From NCBI GenBank assembly GCA_020635905.1, contig JACJYV010000008.1, positions 186,001 through 250,000 of the forward strand: DNA of 64,000 nt. The letters are read 5' to 3'. The translations under genes were made by a program, and so were the position numbers. Origin of the DNA: Bacteroidia bacterium. Its GTDB lineage: Bacteria > Bacteroidota > Bacteroidia > J057 > JADKCL01. Below the pieces are notes generated by a model. It had not been told where the DNA came from. It ran no database searches and saw only the letters and a program-made list of their open reading frames with translations. Of the stretch, positions 44,380 to 53,781 are shown one piece after another. Positions within the stretch are counted from its first letter, which is position 1. Each line of letters starts with the position of its first letter.

Positions 44380-45894
44380 ATGGATATCCTCGACATCGTC
44401 TCCAACAGACTCAAATGGCTGCCCAAGGGGGTGGCCCGCTTCATTGAAAAAAAGGCCAAAGCCATTCCCTCGGTGCAAAAGACCATTGAGAAGGAAACCG
44501 CAGGCATGCTGGAAGAGATTGAGGCGGGTTTGAAGCCCTACAGGGGTAAATTTCCGGTTTTTCCGACTTTTCCGAAGGAGGGGCGCAGCCGGGAGGAAAT
44601 TCTGGCCGAGATGGAGGAATTCAATAAAATTGAGTCTCCCCGCTGGGCGGATGGCTATGTTTCAGGAGCAGTGTATCACGGTGATCCTGAGCACATTGAT
44701 TTTCTGAATCAGGTGTATGCGCTCAATTCGCAAAGCAATCCTTTGCATTCTGATTTGTGGCCGTCGGCCACCAAGTTTGAGGCTGAAATCGTGTCCATGA
44801 CGGCCCACATGATGGGCAAAGGCCAGCCTGAGGTGAAGGATGATATTTGCGGGTCCGTGTCGTCGGGTGGGACCGAGAGCATTTGTCTGGCCATGAAAAC
44901 TTACCGCGACTGGGCGCGGGAAACCAAGGGCATTACGGCTCCTGAGATGATTTTGCCCACTACGGCCCATGCGGCTTTTGACAAGGCGGCCCATTATTAC
45001 GGGATCAAACAGGTGCGTATTCCCATCGGGGAGGATTTTCGGGCCGACCTCAAAGCTTTGAAAAACGCCATCACCCCCAATACGATTGTGATTGTAGGCT
45101 CTGCGCCTGCTTTTCCGCATGGAATTGTGGACCCGATTGAGGAAATGTCAGAGATGGCGCTGGCCGCGGGGGTGGGTTTTCACACGGATTCGTGTCTGGG
45201 GGGATTTGTGTTGCCCTGGGCAGAGCAACTGGGTTATGCGATCGAAAAGCATGATTTTCGCCTGCCGGGGGTGACCTCCATGTCGGTGGATACACATAAG
45301 TACGGCTATGCGGCCAAAGGCACCTCGGTGGTTTTGTACCGCAATCCTGAATTGCGGCAATTTCAGTATTACACGACCACGGAGTGGCCGGGCGGGTTGT
45401 ACTTCTCCCCTACTTTTGCGGGCAGTCGGCCGGGAGCTTTGAGCGCGGCTTGCTGGGCGGCCATGGTTTCCATTGGCGAAAAGGGCTATCTGGAGGCTTC
45501 GGACCGCATTATGAAAACGGCCATTCAGATTAAAGAGGGCATTCGCAGTATTCCTGAACTAAGACTACTGGGCGATCCTCATTTCGTGATTGCCTTTGCC
45601 TCAGACCAGCTGAATATCTACCGCGTCAGCGACGAAATGACCCATAAGGGCTGGAATTTGAATGGCTTGCATAAGCCGAGTTGTATCCATCTGGCGGTAA
45701 CGCTGCGACATACCCAGGAAGGCGTAGCCGACCGGTTCATTGCGGACCTGAAGGCCTCGGTGGCCGAGGTGATCGCCCATCCCAAGGCCTCGGGCGGGAA
45801 TGCGCCCGTGTATGGCATGGCGGCCAACATCCCCTTTCGCGGCATGGTCAGCGACATTTTGAAGAAATATATGGATGCGGTTTATAAGGTGTGA
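44380..45894 (+). CDS. PLP-dependent sphingosine-1-phosphate-lyase-like protein
   Basis: A 504-residue group II decarboxylase-fold enzyme closest in pattern to S1P lyase (DPL1/SGPL1). It has the substrate/cofactor segment NPLHSDLWPS, the PLP phosphate motif GSVSSGGTESICLAMK, HTDSCLGGFVLPW, and the Schiff-base lysine K307 in SVDTHKYGYAAKG. S1P lyases split phosphorylated sphingoid bases to an aldehyde and phosphoethanolamine. Many Bacteroidota make sphingolipids, so turnover of these is the likely role, though other carbinolamine-lyase substrates are possible. The N-terminal membrane anchor of eukaryotic enzymes is missing. Confidence 0.85.
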   Translation: MDILDIVSNRLKWLPKGVARFIEKKAKAIPSVQKTIEKETAGMLEEIEAGLKPYRGKFPVFPTFPKEGRSREEILAEMEEFNKIESPRWADGYVSGAVYHGDPEHIDFLNQVYALNSQSNPLHSDLWPSATKFEAEIVSMTAHMMGKGQPEVKDDICGSVSSGGTESICLAMKTYRDWARETKGITAPEMILPTTAHAAFDKAAHYYGIKQVRIPIGEDFRADLKALKNAITPNTIVIVGSAPAFPHGIVDPIEEMSEMALAAGVGFHTDSCLGGFVLPWAEQLGYAIEKHDFRLPGVTSMSVDTHKYGYAAKGTSVVLYRNPELRQFQYYTTTEWPGGLYFSPTFAGSRPGALSAACWAAMVSIGEKGYLEASDRIMKTAIQIKEGIRSIPELRLLGDPHFVIAFASDQLNIYRVSDEMTHKGWNLNGLHKPSCIHLAVTLRHTQEGVADRFIADLKASVAEVIAHPKASGGNAPVYGMAANIPFRGMVSDILKKYMDAVYKV

Positions 45895-46003
45895 GGACGG
45901 TTTGCGGTTTACGGTTTGCGGTTTTATTTCGCAGGCCAATGATGTTTTCAGATGTGAAATTTTTGGTTCTTTCCAGAGGTTATTAATATCCCAAAACCAT
46001 CCC
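45895..46003. other. Intergenic spacer with GGTTTACGG-type simple repeats
   Basis: The words GGTTTGCGGTTTACGGTTTGCGG lie right after the lyase stop. Similar words occur at 50058-50090 (plus strand) and about 33715 (complement). They look like simple sequence expanded between genes, with no known function. Confidence 0.45.
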
Positions 46004-48559
46004 CTACAACCTCGGATCAACGGGCTCGCTCTCCAGAGCGAGCACCCCAAACACGCACTGGTGCACCCGCCTGAAGGCATCCTGCCCCACAAATCGCTCC
46101 AGAGCCTCGATGCCGAGGGCAAATTCACGCAGGGCCAGCGAACGCTTCGCGTTCAGGCCACGGTTGCGCAACCTGTTCAGGTTGGCTGGCAGGCTGTATT
46201 CGGGGCCATAAATGATGCGCAGATATTCTGGCCCTCTGCATTTGATGGCGGGCTGCACCATTCCCCGGCTGCCATTCACGATAAAATCCAGGGGCTTGAC
46301 CACCATGCCTTCTCCCCCTTTGGAAGTCAATTCAATCCACCAATCAATGCCTTGTTGAATTGAATCTTCCTCTTCCAGATTAATTACCTGATAGCGGGTC
46401 TGAAGCAAAAACCCGGGATCAGCGGCGCAAATGCGGGCAATTTCTTCCATGTGCCAGACATGGTTTTTATCTGTGTGTACCTGTCCTTCTGTGGCCAGAA
46501 TGTGAAAGGGAGCCAGTTTGTAATCCTCCAGGGAGGTGACAGGCCAGCAATATTGACGGTAGGCTTCGCGGTATTTTTCAACCAAATGAGCCTTCTCCTG
46601 CATTTCTGTTTGCAATTCCAGCAGAGGCAATCCATTCCTGATTCCTTCAGCCAGGGCTTGCTGCACCGCCTCAAATGACATTTCGGCAGCCGCGCCCACG
46701 GCTGCGTACTGCTCCTTCAGCAAGGCCTGGGCCTTGGCTGACCAGGGCATCAGTTCGCAATCCAGGCAAACCCAATTGGTCTGGAAACGATTCCAGAAAT
46801 CCGAGTTTCCAAGCGCCTGGCTTACCTTTTCCAGAAAAGCATTTTCCAGATTCTCTTCTGTAAAAAATGCCCTGCCTGTGCGGGTGTAGCAAGCCCCCAG
46901 CTTTCCACTGCCTACCCCAAAACGGGTTCTGGCGGTTTCTCCGTCGCGGCAAAGGACCACCACCGCGCGGGAACCCATGTGCTTTTCTTCACAAATCACC
47001 TGTTTCACCCCCTCTTTCTGGTAGTACTCAAATGCCTTGTCAGGAAACTCAAGGTAACCATCCAGTTTACTGGTTTCAGAAGGAGACATGGTGGGCGGCA
47101 GGTAAATCAGCCAACGGGGATCAATAGAAAATCTGCTCAGCACCTCCAGGGCAGCAATGCCATTTTCTTCCAGGATGGTGAGATTGCCCCGCAAACGGGT
47201 GGTTATGAGTTGCTTGCCCAGCACGTCGGACAGGTCAGGGAGAAAATCTTCTTCAAAATGTCTGGCTTTTTCAGAAATCAGGGGACGGGTAGGCTCGCAG
47301 TACACCATTTTGGCGGGAACGCTCACGATTTCCTTTTCCGGGTAACGCAGGGCAGTGAGTTTCCCTCCAAATACGCAACCTGTGTCGATGTCGATGGTAC
47401 GATTTACCCACAGAGCTTCCGGGACCGGGGTATGACCGAAGACCACCATGGCTTCGCCTTTGTATTCCATGGCCCAGTTGTGGCGGACCGGCAATCCAAA
47501 TTCATCAATTTCTCCCGTTGTTTCCCCATACAAGGCGAAAGCACGAACTGCGGCCGAGGCCCGGCCCTGCATGTCTTCGCGCATGCCAGCGTGAGCTACC
47601 ACAAGCTTACCCCCATCCAGCACAAAGTGACTGACCATTCCATCGATAAAGGAAACTACTTTTTCGCGGAAGGTTTCCGACTCTGTTTCAAGTTGCTCCA
47701 TGGATTCGGCCAAACCGTGATTTCTCTTCACGTCTTTGCCTTGCAGTGCTTTTTTCAGTTTGGCTTCGTGGTTACCGGGAACGCAAAGTGCATTTCCGGT
47801 TTCCACCATAGACATGGCCAGTCTCAGGCATTCTGTTACTTTGGGGCCGCGGTCCACCAGGTCGCCCACGAATACGGCTTTTCGACCCTCGGGAGCCGTC
47901 ACCTGATAACCATCATTCAATTCCCGGTCATCCTGAATTTTGATTTGGTAACCCAATTTTTCGAGTAATTCCTTCAATTCATCAAAACACCCATGCACAT
48001 CTCCAATGATGTCAAAGGGGCCGGTTTCGTGCTTGAAATTATTCCAAAGTACTTTCCTTGCAAGACTAACTTCCTCCACTTTCCCGGGGGAATCCAGTTT
48101 GAAAATGTAGCGAAATCCTTCCTTTTTCAGCTTTTTCAGGCTTTTCTTCAATTGAATCCTCTGATTGCGAATCACATGCGGGGCCAGGTCGCGGTCGCTC
48201 CTTTCTGCATTGCGGGCCTGGCAGATTTTTTCGTCGAGGTCCAGCACAATGGCCACAGGAATCACATGGTAATCCTTGGCCAGTTTGATCAGAGACTGAC
48301 GGGAACCCGGCTGCACATTGGTAGCGTCAATTACGGTCAATTTACCGCGTTTGAGGCGCTTGCCAGCCAGGTAATGCAACAAATCAAAGGCATCAGTGGT
48401 GGCATCCAGGTCGTTTTCGTCGTCGGCTACCAGGAGGCGGCAGTAGTCTGAACTGATGACTTCAGAAGGCAGGAAGTGCTTACGACCAAAGGTACTTTTG
48501 CCCGAGCCAGAGGCACCAATCAAAACCACAAGGGCCAGTTCAGGGATTTCAATTTTCAT
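46004..48559 (-). CDS. pnkp: Polynucleotide kinase-phosphatase-ligase Pnkp (bacterial RNA repair)
   Basis: An 851-residue trifunctional RNA end-healing and sealing enzyme. An N-terminal 5'-kinase P-loop (GASGSGKSTF, residues 15-24) is followed by a metallophosphatase with GDVHG near residue 187, GDLVDRGP and GNHE. A C-terminal adenylyltransferase/ligase has EKHMGSRAV with nucleotidyl-acceptor K526. Domain order and size match bacterial Pnkp from Clostridium thermocellum. The partner Hen1 lies directly upstream on the same strand. Together they repair RNAs cut by ribotoxins, with Hen1 marking the repaired end. Confidence 0.93.
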   Translation of the reverse strand: MKIEIPELALVVLIGASGSGKSTFGRKHFLPSEVISSDYCRLLVADDENDLDATTDAFDLLHYLAGKRLKRGKLTVIDATNVQPGSRQSLIKLAKDYHVIPVAIVLDLDEKICQARNAERSDRDLAPHVIRNQRIQLKKSLKKLKKEGFRYIFKLDSPGKVEEVSLARKVLWNNFKHETGPFDIIGDVHGCFDELKELLEKLGYQIKIQDDRELNDGYQVTAPEGRKAVFVGDLVDRGPKVTECLRLAMSMVETGNALCVPGNHEAKLKKALQGKDVKRNHGLAESMEQLETESETFREKVVSFIDGMVSHFVLDGGKLVVAHAGMREDMQGRASAAVRAFALYGETTGEIDEFGLPVRHNWAMEYKGEAMVVFGHTPVPEALWVNRTIDIDTGCVFGGKLTALRYPEKEIVSVPAKMVYCEPTRPLISEKARHFEEDFLPDLSDVLGKQLITTRLRGNLTILEENGIAALEVLSRFSIDPRWLIYLPPTMSPSETSKLDGYLEFPDKAFEYYQKEGVKQVICEEKHMGSRAVVVLCRDGETARTRFGVGSGKLGACYTRTGRAFFTEENLENAFLEKVSQALGNSDFWNRFQTNWVCLDCELMPWSAKAQALLKEQYAAVGAAAEMSFEAVQQALAEGIRNGLPLLELQTEMQEKAHLVEKYREAYRQYCWPVTSLEDYKLAPFHILATEGQVHTDKNHVWHMEEIARICAADPGFLLQTRYQVINLEEEDSIQQGIDWWIELTSKGGEGMVVKPLDFIVNGSRGMVQPAIKCRGPEYLRIIYGPEYSLPANLNRLRNRGLNAKRSLALREFALGIEALERFVGQDAFRRVHQCVFGVLALESEPVDPRL

Positions 48560-48565
48560 TATTTA

Positions 48566-48688
48566 CTCAGATGTTAGATGATTAGACTGTTAGATGTTAG
48601 AGATTTGAGATTGGGGATTGGGGATTGAGCAATCGGGATTAGACGAAACTATCTGAAATCTAAAATCCCTCAATCTAACATCTCAAAG
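48566..48688. repeat. Second AGATGTTAGAT-type inverted-repeat element
   Basis: It sits in the 110-base gap between hen1 and pnkp. It begins AGATGTTAGATGATTAGA and ends CAATCTAACATCT, with internal GATTGGGGATTGGGGATTG repeats. The same words make up the element at 44251-44370. Confidence 0.6.
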
Positions 48689-50058
48689 AAAGCCATTTGA
48701 CTGGGGGCACCATGCTGCTCGTGTACGGGACCTACGGGAAAGAAACTCACTTTGTATTTATGGTTTCCGGCTACTTTTTCGGCCCAGTCTTCGAACTGGG
48801 CGCGGGTCCATTCAAAGCGGTGATCTCCATGGCGGAATTTCCCCGGGGCCAGGGATTCAAAGAGCACATTATACTCCTGATTTACGGTGGTAATGACTAC
48901 ATTTCCGGGCCTGGCGTGCTGAAATACCACCTTTTCCAGGGCTTCCAGGCGAGGAGGATCGAGGTGCTCAATCACCTCCACCAAAGCGGCTGCATCAAAT
49001 CCTTCCAGACGACGGTCGCGATAGGTAAGGGCCCCGTGGATCAGGTCAATGCGTTCTTTTTGCCGGGGCGACATATTCTCCCAGTACAATTTCCGCTTGG
49101 CCATTTCAAGGGAGCGGTAAGAAACATCCATGCCGAGGATTTTTTCGATCCCCTTTTCTTTCAGCAGCAAGCGCAATAATTTCCCCTCCCCACAACCCAG
49201 ATCAAGTACGGATTTGGCACCCGTTTCCCTTATTTTTTCCATCACCTGATTCAACCTGACCTGATGCAAAGTGAGTTTTTCCTCCAAAGCATCCTCCAAC
49301 TGATGCGTTTTTTCTTCTTCTTCCTCCCATCCGTTGCCTTCGGTCAATCGCTCCAGGGCAGCATTGGTGAGGCTTTTGCGGTGGCGCAGGTAGCGGCGGG
49401 TGATCAGCTCCATTTTGGGATGCTTTTTCAGCCATTCTCCCCCCTTTTCCAGCAATTTCTCCACTTCCCCGTCACTGACGAAGTAATGCTTGTCATTGTC
49501 GAGCACGGGAATGAGGACATACAAATGAGTGAGCAAATCCTGAACCCGACATTTCCCTGAAATGACAACGCGAAAATATTTCGCATCGCCCCATTCGGGC
49601 CAATTGGAATCAAGGGGAACAGACGCTGTCTCAACCGTATAGCCCAATGGCTCAAATAATTCATGGATCAGGGAAGGGCCCGGGGCAGGCAGGGCAGAAA
49701 GTTCAGCCCGAAGCTCAAATGGGTGGTCCACCAGGTCCGGGCGATCCTTGCAACTGCCATTCATGGCATTGCGCAACACCTGGGAAAGGGCGGACGACAT
49801 GAGGCTGGAGGCCACATAGGGGCGGTCATTCACATACTGGCGCAGGGCGAAAGTATCGTTTGAATTGCTGCGCACCAACCCGACGGGGTCGGCTTCCACC
49901 AACAGACACAGGCTGATCTCCGTTTCAGACTGATGGGGATAAAAAACGGTGGCCTTGCCCTTGCGCAGGTCAAATTCCTGTACTTTTTGGGGATGCTTGT
50001 GATACAGGTAGCCCAGGTCTGAGGCAGGTTGGTGTTGGGCGAAAAGGGTTAAAAGCAT
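48670..50058 (-). CDS. hen1: 3'-terminal RNA ribose 2'-O-methyltransferase Hen1
   Basis: A 462-residue bacterial Hen1. The N-terminal half is the Hen1 N-domain (SLMSSALSQVLRNAMNGSC; LIHELFEPLGYTVE) that interacts with Pnkp. The C-terminal half is the SAM methyltransferase, with VLDLGCGEGKLL near residue 287 and the metal-binding EVIEHLDPPRL later. It methylates the 2'-OH of the 3' end of cleaved RNA so that, after sealing by Pnkp, the same site cannot be cut again. It precedes pnkp on the same strand in the usual operon order. Confidence 0.94.
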   Translation of the reverse strand: MLLTLFAQHQPASDLGYLYHKHPQKVQEFDLRKGKATVFYPHQSETEISLCLLVEADPVGLVRSNSNDTFALRQYVNDRPYVASSLMSSALSQVLRNAMNGSCKDRPDLVDHPFELRAELSALPAPGPSLIHELFEPLGYTVETASVPLDSNWPEWGDAKYFRVVISGKCRVQDLLTHLYVLIPVLDNDKHYFVSDGEVEKLLEKGGEWLKKHPKMELITRRYLRHRKSLTNAALERLTEGNGWEEEEEKTHQLEDALEEKLTLHQVRLNQVMEKIRETGAKSVLDLGCGEGKLLRLLLKEKGIEKILGMDVSYRSLEMAKRKLYWENMSPRQKERIDLIHGALTYRDRRLEGFDAAALVEVIEHLDPPRLEALEKVVFQHARPGNVVITTVNQEYNVLFESLAPGKFRHGDHRFEWTRAQFEDWAEKVAGNHKYKVSFFPVGPVHEQHGAPSQMAFFEMLD

Positions 50059-50134
50059 GTCCGGTTTACGGTTTACGGTTTACAGTTTAGTTAAGATATT
50101 GAAGCTTGTGGCCTGTAGCTTGAAGCTTGCAGCC
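50059..50134. repeat. Short simple repeats GGTTTAC and AGCTTG
   Basis: CCGGTTTACGGTTTACGGTTTAC is followed by GAAGCTTGTGGCCTGTAGCTTG-like words in the 76-base spacer. These belong to the same kind of simple sequence as at 45895. Confidence 0.5.
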
Positions 50135-50827
50135 TTATATCATTCCTTCCACGGGGCAGGTGTCTGACGGGGTGATGGAGCCCATTACGGGAGGTTGAGG
50201 GTAGTATTGCATGGTATTTTGTACATCGAGGGCGGTTTGGGTACCCTGGATCAATTCCACCAAATATAGGGCTTCATCCAGTCCCGATGAAATGCCGCCG
50301 CCTGTGACGCGGTTTTCGTCTTTGACATAGCGGGGATAGCCATCCACCAGGGTTACTTCAGGATAGGCTGCCATGCAGGCGTAAAATGAGTGGTGGGTGG
50401 TGATGGTGTAACCATTCAGCAGACCAGTTTGGGCCAGCATGATGGCACCCTCGCAAACGGAACATACATATCTGGCTTGGGCTCCCACCCGGGCAATGTA
50501 TTTGAAAAACGGCTGATCAGGCTGGTCCAGCATGGCTCTGAGGCCGGTCGCGGCTGCACCAGGCACCCACACCAGGTCGGGGCGCTGTACCCTGCGGTCT
50601 GTGTAGGTTGCATCAGGCATAAACCTGAGTCCGCAGCGGGTGGTCACCAATTCGGGCCTTCTGCGCGGCCGACCGTTGGGCCCGGCCGGGGGAAATCCCA
50701 CGTAATAGAGTACGATTTCGCGTTTGTCGTTGGAGGCGAAACTGAAAGTTTCGCGGGGTGCTGCAATGTCCATGAGGTCAACCTGGTCATAGACCGGGAC
50801 CACGATTACAAATGTTTCCTTCTTCAT
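50135..50827 (-). CDS. DJ-1/PfpI family protein (isonitrile-hydratase-like)
   Basis: A 230-residue class I glutamine-amidotransferase-like fold. VCSVCEGAIMLAQTGLLNGY places the nucleophile cysteine at C125 on the elbow, followed by TTHHSF. The early PVYDQVDLMDIAAPRETF segment matches the InhA/AraC-type N-terminal DJ-1 group. No DNA-binding domain is attached, so it resembles a stand-alone isonitrile hydratase-like or unknown-function enzyme. The frame extends to 50929, but ATG 50827 gives the proper N-terminus. Confidence 0.85.
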   Translation of the reverse strand: MKKETFVIVVPVYDQVDLMDIAAPRETFSFASNDKREIVLYYVGFPPAGPNGRPRRRPELVTTRCGLRFMPDATYTDRRVQRPDLVWVPGAAATGLRAMLDQPDQPFFKYIARVGAQARYVCSVCEGAIMLAQTGLLNGYTITTHHSFYACMAAYPEVTLVDGYPRYVKDENRVTGGGISSGLDEALYLVELIQGTQTALDVQNTMQYYPQPPVMGSITPSDTCPVEGMI

Positions 50828-51026
50828 AAGAGTGATTTTTTTGAGGGTAATACAAGATAGGCAATTACTGGATTCAGGGGGAATCGAAAATTTTCCAGAT
50901 TCCGGGTTTCCCAGGTAAATTCCCTGCAAAATGGAGCAAACTCCAAAAAATGAAAAGATTCATGCTGAATTTCCCCTGACTCTTTGCTTAATTGCATCCC
51001 AACGGCCCATAAATTCCTTATATCCC

Positions 51027-51815
51027 ATGAAAAAGCTCCTTTTTCTGCCCCTTTTGATCCTTTTGGGATGCACTTCCCTCAAAACCATTTCCAGTCTGGC
51101 CGAAAGTGATGTACAGGCCGCTGAGGCCTCTGAAACTCAGACTGTTTACCCCAATTACGACTCTGACAGCAAGATTCTGTACCAGGTTTCCAACGACGCA
51201 GGTGACCTTCACCTGCGTTTGTCGACCAGCTACAGGCTTTCGATGGTCAAAATTGCCAAAACGGGTTTGAGGATTTATTTTGATCCTGAGGGCAAAAAGG
51301 CCAAAGAAATTTTTGTACAATACCCTTTGCAGAGAGAGAAAAAGCCACTTCCCGAAGAAAAGGAGGCCAATAAGGGTCCGCAAAGATTTGATTTGAATGA
51401 GTTGATCCTGGATGTTCCCGGGGACGTTGAATTTCACAAAGGTGAAAAGCAGGAGACATTCAATGTGTTGCTTTCAGAATCAGATATTAAGGTATCGATC
51501 AAGGCCAAGAATGAAATTCATTTTGATTACCACCTCACCATTCCCCTGAAGAAAATTTTTGGCGAGTCTGAGCCTCCTGCGGCTTTTACGGTTGGAGTGG
51601 TTTCGGGTAAAATTGATGTTCCCCCGATGAAAAATAATTCCGCCTCGGGCAGCAATAATTCCATTACGGGAGGCGGCCTCCCCGGAAGCAACAGCAGTAT
51701 GGCGGGCAGCGGCATGGGCGGAACCGCGGGCATGGGTGCCGGTCCCAGCGGACCTCCCCGGACGGCCCTGGCCGAACCCATTAATTTCTGGTTTAAGGTG
51801 GCCCTGAAGAAATAA
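51027..51815 (+). CDS. Putative lipoprotein with Gly/Ser-rich linker
   Basis: With the start at 51027 it has 262 residues. The signal peptide KLLFLPLLILLGC ends in a lipobox (LLGC, Cys at about residue 15). The body is an unrecognised beta-rich domain (DAGDLHLRLSTSYRLSMVKI; FDYHLTIPLKKIFG). A low-complexity region of about 50 residues rich in Gly, Ser, Asn and Met (SGSNNSITGGG to GAGPSGP) precedes the last strand. No family is recognised. Confidence 0.68.
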   Translation: MKKLLFLPLLILLGCTSLKTISSLAESDVQAAEASETQTVYPNYDSDSKILYQVSNDAGDLHLRLSTSYRLSMVKIAKTGLRIYFDPEGKKAKEIFVQYPLQREKKPLPEEKEANKGPQRFDLNELILDVPGDVEFHKGEKQETFNVLLSESDIKVSIKAKNEIHFDYHLTIPLKKIFGESEPPAAFTVGVVSGKIDVPPMKNNSASGSNNSITGGGLPGSNSSMAGSGMGGTAGMGAGPSGPPRTALAEPINFWFKVALKK

Positions 51816-51951
51816 AACACTTCTTTTTTACGGCTGATAATCAGAATTCTGATGAATTTGGCATCCCTTTCTCATGCTGGTTAGTGGACCCGGTTTTCTA
51901 TTTCTGGTCTCATTTACTATCTTGATATTGATTCAACTAAACCAATACTTC

Positions 51952-53781
51952 ATGCGATCTGCACTTTTTACCTTTCTCTTTCTTGCCGCTTTTCTCCTTC
52001 CCAATTTGATTTTTGCCCAGCCGCCGGGTTGGAGTTATGCCCAGGAAATGCTTTTGACTGAGCCCTCAGGAAACACCCAAACCGACGTTCAGACCTTGCT
52101 GATTCTGGATTCTCAATCCCTGATTTCAGCAGGAAAAATGAATCCTGATCTGAGCGATTTGCGCTTTGCCAATGCCTGCCAGGATACCAGTTTTATTCCC
52201 TATTTCATTGCGGCTTACCCCAACACGGATACCACCATGATCTTTTTGCAGATCGACAGTATCGCGGGCAATGGCACCCTTGATCTGGTCATGTTCTACG
52301 GAAATCCAAATGCAGCGCCTTACAGTGATCCCGGCTTGCTCAGCGGCCCGCATTCCAGTACAGATTCCGTTCAGCCTACGGGCACCAATACCAACTCCAA
52401 TTCCACAGTTGGAACCCGCTTTATCACCACCCAGGAAATGATTGTGACCCATTTTGGAAAACGTGAACCAAATGGAACCGACCGCTATGTAACCCTGTGG
52501 GACGCGGCAACCACCAGTATGATTTTTCAGGATACGGTGGTGGGCCCCGCTGCCACCTGGACTTATAAGGCCCTGAATTCCGCGATTTTTTTGCAGCAAG
52601 GCAAAGAATACATTATTACCATTCATCTGGGAACGGGAGATCAATATTATTTTCAAAACGGTCTGAGCCAGGCAGGTACGCACATGGTTTATCAATCCAC
52701 CAATTATTGCACCAGTTGTAATGAAACTGCTTTTCCGGGAAGTACATTGCCTGGATGGAATTATGGAATCGGGGATTTCTGGTATTATATCCGGACCAAA
52801 CCAGATCAGGAGCTGACCGTCCAGTTTGCCCCCACCATGGAGGCAGAAGCTGGCGCTGACACCTCCATTTGCCTGTCTTCCTCCCTCCAGCTCAATGGCC
52901 TGGCCACAGGCGGAAATGGTGTCTATACCTACCTGTGGTCCCCCGGAAACTCGCTTAGCAATCCCAGTATTGCCAATCCGGTCGCCTCACCCGCGACGGG
53001 TACAGACTATGTACTGTGGGTCACTGACGGATTGGGTTGCAAAGCAACTGACACCGTGAATGTGGCCGTTCAGATGATTGCCCAGATGCTCAATCTGCCC
53101 GCTGACACGGCTGGCTGCCATGTCTCCAATCTGACCCTGGATGCAGGGGCAGGATTCTCAGCTTACGCCTGGTCTTCAGGAGGAAGCGGCCAAACTGAAA
53201 CTGTATCTGCGGACGGAATTTATGCCGTAACTGTGACCGACAACCAGGGTTGTACCCAAACAGACTCCATTGAGGTAAATTTCTCTGATCCCTCCGTGGA
53301 TCTGGGACCCGACACCAACCTGTGCGATGCCCCCGTGATTCTGGATGCCGGCTCTGGCTTCGTGGTTTATGCCTGGACGGGCGGGGCCAGCACCCAAACC
53401 CTTTCGGTCAGCACCAACGGAAGTTTCTGGGTGCAGGTGGAAGACCAGTTTGGCTGTCTGGCAGCTGATACCGTGAATGTTGACACCTGTGTGATTGATT
53501 TTCTGGCTTCTGACTTTTTGGGATCAGAGCTTTCAATTTTCCCCAATCCCACGGCTGGCAAGGTACAGGTCCAATTGAATCTGCAGCAGGAAATTCGGGC
53601 CAAAGTAATGCTCAAAGATGGTTTGGGTCGTCAGGTCAAATTCATGGAAGAAAGAAATTATCCCCGGGGTGAATCGCTAATCGAACTGGATCTGCAAAAT
53701 CTTCCTCAGGGCGTGTATTACCTGAAATGGGAAACAGCGGCCGGGTCTGTGACCCGCCGCATCATCCTGGCCCGGCCTTAA
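51952..53781 (+). CDS. Secreted DUF2341-type protein with PKD-like repeats and T9SS tail
   Basis: With ATG 51952 it has 609 residues and a signal peptide (RSALFTFLFLAAFLLPNLIFAQ). The first domain resembles DUF2341 (LTEPSGNTQTDVQTLLILD; DLVMFYGNPNA), which occurs in surface proteins. Two or three PKD/SprB-like repeats follow, recognised by CxxxLxLxGxGxYxYxW spacing and VTDGLGC or VTDNQGC ends. The last 90 residues are a T9SS type A sorting domain (LSIFPNPTAGKVQVQL; LPQGVYYLKWETAAGSV). It is likely secreted and anchored at the cell surface. Confidence 0.82.
   Translation: MRSALFTFLFLAAFLLPNLIFAQPPGWSYAQEMLLTEPSGNTQTDVQTLLILDSQSLISAGKMNPDLSDLRFANACQDTSFIPYFIAAYPNTDTTMIFLQIDSIAGNGTLDLVMFYGNPNAAPYSDPGLLSGPHSSTDSVQPTGTNTNSNSTVGTRFITTQEMIVTHFGKREPNGTDRYVTLWDAATTSMIFQDTVVGPAATWTYKALNSAIFLQQGKEYIITIHLGTGDQYYFQNGLSQAGTHMVYQSTNYCTSCNETAFPGSTLPGWNYGIGDFWYYIRTKPDQELTVQFAPTMEAEAGADTSICLSSSLQLNGLATGGNGVYTYLWSPGNSLSNPSIANPVASPATGTDYVLWVTDGLGCKATDTVNVAVQMIAQMLNLPADTAGCHVSNLTLDAGAGFSAYAWSSGGSGQTETVSADGIYAVTVTDNQGCTQTDSIEVNFSDPSVDLGPDTNLCDAPVILDAGSGFVVYAWTGGASTQTLSVSTNGSFWVQVEDQFGCLAADTVNVDTCVIDFLASDFLGSELSIFPNPTAGKVQVQLNLQQEIRAKVMLKDGLGRQVKFMEERNYPRGESLIELDLQNLPQGVYYLKWETAAGSVTRRIILARP

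Noticed and set aside
45895..46003. Telomere-like GGTTTACGG repeats
   Set aside because: Only two to three units, also seen at 50.06 kb and 33.7 kb, in internal intergenic spacers; nothing suggests a chromosome end or a replication function.
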